This document shows, one piece after another, positions 61,726 to 64,000 of a DNA stretch of 64,000 bases (position 1 is its first letter; every line of letters begins with the position of its first letter). A program made the position numbers and the translations under genes. The DNA is taken from positions 28,873 to 92,872 of the forward strand of contig NZ_BCTC01000015.1 of NCBI RefSeq assembly GCF_001571085.1, written 5' to 3'. The notes under the pieces were generated by a model. The model saw only the letters and a list, made by a program, of their open reading frames with translations. It made no database searches and was not told the DNA's origin. The DNA comes from Azohydromonas lata NBRC 102462 (GTDB taxonomy: Bacteria > Pseudomonadota > Gammaproteobacteria > Burkholderiales > Burkholderiaceae_C).

Positions 61726-62510
61726 GCGACATCCTGAACAAGATCGTTGCCGTCAAGCACGAGGAGGTGGCCGCGGCGCGCGCCGTGCGCCCGCTGGAAG
61801 CAGTGCGGCGCGAGGCTGAAGCCCTGGGCGGCCAGCGTGACTTCACCGGCGCGCTGCGCGCCAAGGTGGCGGCGGGGCGGGCGGCGGTGATCGCCGAGGT
61901 CAAGAAGGCCAGTCCGAGCAAGGGCGTGCTGCGCGAGAACTTCGCGCCGGCCGAGATCGCGGCCAGCTACGAGCGGCATGGCGCGGCCTGCCTGTCGGTG
62001 CTCACCGACGAGCGCTTCTTCCAGGGCCATGCCGACTACCTGCGCCAGGCGCGCGCGGCCTGCGCGCTGCCGGTGCTGCGCAAGGACTTCATGGTCGATG
62101 CCTACCAGGTGTTCGACGCGCGGGCCATGGGGGCGGATTGCATCCTGCTCATCGCCGCCTGCCTGGACGACGCGTTGATGGCCGATCTGGAGGCGCAGGC
62201 CCAGGCGCTGGGCATGGCGGTGCTGGTGGAGGTGCACGACGGCGAAGAGCTGGACCGCGCGCTGAAGCTCAAGACGCCGCTGGTGGGCGTCAACAACCGC
62301 AACCTGCGCACCTTCGAGGTGTCGCTGGACGCGACGCTTGGGCTGCTGCCGCGCGTGCCGGCGGACCGGCTGCTGGTGACGGAGTCCGGCATCCTGGCGC
62401 CGGAGGACGTGCGGCGCATGCGCGGCGCGGACGTGCACGCCTTCCTCGTGGGCGAGGCCTTCATGCGCGCGCCGGACCCGGGCGCGGCGCTGCAGGCGCT
62501 GTTCGGCTGA
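61722..62510 (+). CDS. trpC: Indole-3-glycerol phosphate synthase
   Basis: A 262-residue TIM-barrel enzyme that closes the indole ring with loss of CO2 and water. Family blocks: [18 protein letters not shown] near residue 55, [57 protein letters not shown] and [13 protein letters not shown]. It is the last trp gene here; TrpF, TrpA and TrpB must be elsewhere. A terminator follows 27 bases later. It overlaps trpD by four bases. Confidence 0.97.
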   Translation: MSDILNKIVAVKHEEVAAARAVRPLEAVRREAEALGGQRDFTGALRAKVAAGRAAVIAEVKKASPSKGVLRENFAPAEIAASYERHGAACLSVLTDERFFQGHADYLRQARAACALPVLRKDFMVDAYQVFDARAMGADCILLIAACLDDALMADLEAQAQALGMAVLVEVHDGEELDRALKLKTPLVGVNNRNLRTFEVSLDATLGLLPRVPADRLLVTESGILAPEDVRRMRGADVHAFLVGEAFMRAPDPGAALQALFG

Positions 62511-62536
62511 GGCGGCGCTTTACTTTCCTGATCCGG

Positions 62537-62580
62537 ATGCCGGCGCACGCCTTTGGGCGTGGGGCCGGCATTCGCTTTTT
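62537..62580 (+). terminator. Terminator of the trp operon
   Basis: ATGCCGGC and GCCGGCAT form the outer stem, with an inner ACGCC/GGGCGT pairing, followed by TCGCTTTTT. It is the best terminator on the plus strand in this part of the window. Confidence 0.85.
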
Positions 62581-62672
62581 CGGGGCTCGCGATGCCGCGC
62601 CGGCCCATGTGTCGGCGTGGAGATGGGCCTCGCCATCCGGCGGCACGTCGTCGCCACCCCTAGGCTTGTGCC

Positions 62673-63395
62673 ATGGACAACCAACAACTCAATCGACTGC
62701 AGCCGCCGCTGGAGGCGCAGCTGCATGGCATAGACCCGGGCTGGCAGCCGGTGGTGGATGCGTGGCTGGAATCGCTGCCGGGGCAGGCGCTGGTGGGCTT
62801 TGTCGATCAACGGCTGGCCGCGGGGGCGACCGTCTTTCCGGCGCGGCCGCTGCGGGCGCTGGAGCTCACGCCGCTGGCGCAGGTGCGCGTGGTGCTGCTG
62901 GGCCAGGACCCATACCACGGGGCGGGGCAGGCGGAGGGGCTGGCCTTCTCCGTGCCTGAAGGCGTGCCGCTGCCGCCCAGCCTGCGCAACGTCTACAAGG
63001 AGCTGCAGCGTGACCTGGGCGTCAAGCCGCCGCGCAACGGCCACTTGGTGGCCTGGGCGCAGCGCGGCGTGCTGCTGCTCAACACCACGCTGACGGTGGA
63101 GGAGGGCAAGCCGGCCAGCCATGCCAAGCGCGGCTGGGAGGCGCTCACGGATGCGCTCATCCGCGCGGCGGCGGCGGATGCGAATCCGAAAGTCTTCATG
63201 CTGTGGGGCGCGCATGCGCAGGCGAAGCGGCCGCTGATAGAGGCCGCGGGCGGTGACCACCTAGTGCTGGTGAGCAACCACCCCTCGCCGCTGGCGGCGA
63301 CCAAGCCGCCGATCCCGTTCATGGGCAACGGGCACTTCGGCCAGGCCAGTGCCTTTCTGGCCGAGCGGGGGCGGCCTATCGACTGGCAGCTTTGA
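62673..63395 (+). CDS. ung: Uracil-DNA glycosylase, family 1
   Basis: A 240-residue repair enzyme that removes uracil from DNA. The water-activating aspartate is D79 in LLGQDPYHGAGQAEGLAFSV, and the second motif is SNHPSPLA with the catalytic histidine at about residue 203. Length and motif wording fit family 1 Ung. It lies alone behind the trp terminator. ATG 62673 opens the normal N-terminus, though the ribosome site is weak. The gene stands 64 bases from a candidate promoter for the tRNA cluster. Confidence 0.96.
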   Translation: MDNQQLNRLQPPLEAQLHGIDPGWQPVVDAWLESLPGQALVGFVDQRLAAGATVFPARPLRALELTPLAQVRVVLLGQDPYHGAGQAEGLAFSVPEGVPLPPSLRNVYKELQRDLGVKPPRNGHLVAWAQRGVLLLNTTLTVEEGKPASHAKRGWEALTDALIRAAAADANPKVFMLWGAHAQAKRPLIEAAGGDHLVLVSNHPSPLAATKPPIPFMGNGHFGQASAFLAERGRPIDWQL

Positions 63396-63459
63396 GCCGA
63401 AGAGGAGAGGGCGGCTACGGCGACGCCCGCGCCTTTTTCAAATTTTTCTTTGAAAAGGT

Positions 63460-63488
63460 TTGCATCCCCCAAAAACCGGTGTTATAGT
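63460..63488 (+). promoter_or_regulatory. Promoter of the tRNA-tuf cluster
   Basis: TTGCAT (63460-63465) and TATAGT (63483-63488) are spaced by 17 bp, and tRNA-Tyr begins 14 bases later. An AT-rich hairpin (TTTTCAAA/TTTGAAAA, about 63435-63456) precedes it and may act as an UP-type element or end ung transcription. Confidence 0.7.
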
Positions 63489-63502
63489 CTTGGTCTTGCC
63501 TC

Positions 63503-63588
63503 GGAGGGGTGCCCGAGTGGCTAAAGGGGGCAGACTGTAAATCTGTTGGCTTACGCCTACGCTGGTTCGAATCCAGCCTCCTCCACCA
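63503..63588 (+). tRNA. tyrT: tRNA-Tyr (GTA)
   Basis: An 86-base class II tRNA with a long variable arm, anticodon GTA in CTGTAAATC, T-loop GGTTCGAATCC and an encoded CCA. First of three tRNAs before tuf. Confidence 0.97.
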
Positions 63589-63700
63589 AGGCAAACACAC
63601 AAGGCTGCATTGCGACTCGCTGGCGCAATGCGGCAAGGCCCGGCGGGTCTGCTGCAGTTCGAAGTTGAGACTGCAGTGGGGCCGCTGGTCCGGCTCCTAA

Positions 63701-63774
63701 GCGGGAGTAGTTCAATGGTAGAACCCCAGCCTTCCAAGCTGATGACGCGGGTTCGATTCCCGTCTCCCGCTCCA
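63701..63774 (+). tRNA. glyT: tRNA-Gly (TCC)
   Basis: A 74-base tRNA; acceptor GCGGGAG/CTCCCGC, anticodon TCC in CTTCCAAG, T-loop GGTTCGATTCC, with encoded CCA. Confidence 0.97.
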
Positions 63775-63831
63775 GCGATCGCGCCTCGGCAGTGGTGTGG
63801 GCTCAGTCAAAGAGTCTAGACCTGTGCCGAT

Positions 63832-63906
<75 letters not shown>

Positions 63907-63946
63907 CCTAACAGTGACACTTGTTTGATCGCCAGGAGAGCTGAGC

Positions 63947-64000
63947 ATGGCAAAGGGTAAGTTCGAGCGGACCAAGCCGCACGTCAACGTGGGCACGATC
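63947..64000 (+). CDS. tuf: Elongation factor Tu, N-terminal fragment (runs off the window)
   Basis: The 18 codons present read MAKGKFERTKPHVNVGTI, the N-terminus of EF-Tu, which delivers aminoacyl-tRNA to the ribosome. GGAGAG lies 7 bases before the ATG. The tRNA-Tyr/Gly/Thr-tuf order matches the tufB-type locus of proteobacteria, where the secE-nusG-ribosomal protein cluster commonly follows. The rest lies beyond the window. Confidence 0.97.
   Translation, partial: MAKGKFERTKPHVNVGTI

Overview
The window is chromosomal DNA of a high-GC betaproteobacterium, most likely Burkholderiales, family Comamonadaceae (Acidovorax/Alicycliphilus/Melaminivora-like). I judge this from the protein sequences (the style of the ATP synthase subunits, a fused indolepyruvate ferredoxin oxidoreductase, a fused ThiD-ThiE, and a tRNA-Tyr/Gly/Thr-tuf cluster) and from codon use dominated by G/C third positions. 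No phage, transposase, plasmid or CRISPR locus is visible. Nearly all of it is core chromosome, with a few accessory signalling genes.

Layout. 1-681: 5' part of a DsbD-type protein on the minus strand. 920-8196: complete atpIBEFHAGDC operon, closed by a hairpin. 8377-10305: B12-dependent-type radical SAM protein. 10321-12483: minus-strand lemA-TPM-TPM operon. 12574-19649: hemE, priA and rep. The spacers before priA and between priA and rep hold a family of DnaA-box-like repeats, the most unusual feature of the window. 19855-24346: TonB receptor / YfiR-like / GGDEF-EAL module. 24387-26653: a 26-codon gene, two YceI genes and cytochrome b561. 26874-33565: BON lipoprotein, indolepyruvate oxidoreductase with a divergent Lrp-type regulator, and a soluble two-component pair. 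33573-39565: MFS exporter and a second TonB receptor / YfiR-like / sensor-kinase module, the mirror image of the first. 39762-47100: mltA, an exosortase-type acyltransferase, a 38-codon gene, a PF10136 membrane protein, apaG and a nine-repeat MORN protein, followed by a broken MORN remnant. 47710-54283: rpe, then a TPP riboswitch and thiC-thiO-thiS-thiG-thiDE. 54402-57214: two DUF2382 stress proteins and gph. 57291-62510: trp leader peptide and attenuator-like region, then trpE-trpG-ltaE-trpD-trpC. 62673-64000: ung, tRNA-Tyr, tRNA-Gly, tRNA-Thr and the start of tuf.

How the genes work together. The atp operon makes the whole F1Fo ATP synthase plus its AtpI accessory factor. PriA and Rep are both replication-restart helicases, and the repeats around them carry TTATCCACA/TTGTCCACA, the sequence bound by DnaA elsewhere; that link is an inference. 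The two TonB/YfiR modules share one design (outer-membrane receptor, periplasmic YfiR-like protein, two-TM CHASE8-like sensor) but end in different outputs, c-di-GMP turnover in one and phosphotransfer in the other. The thiamine operon is controlled by a recognisable TPP riboswitch. The trp operon has a leader peptide with three Trp codons and two mutually exclusive downstream stems, which suggests attenuation.
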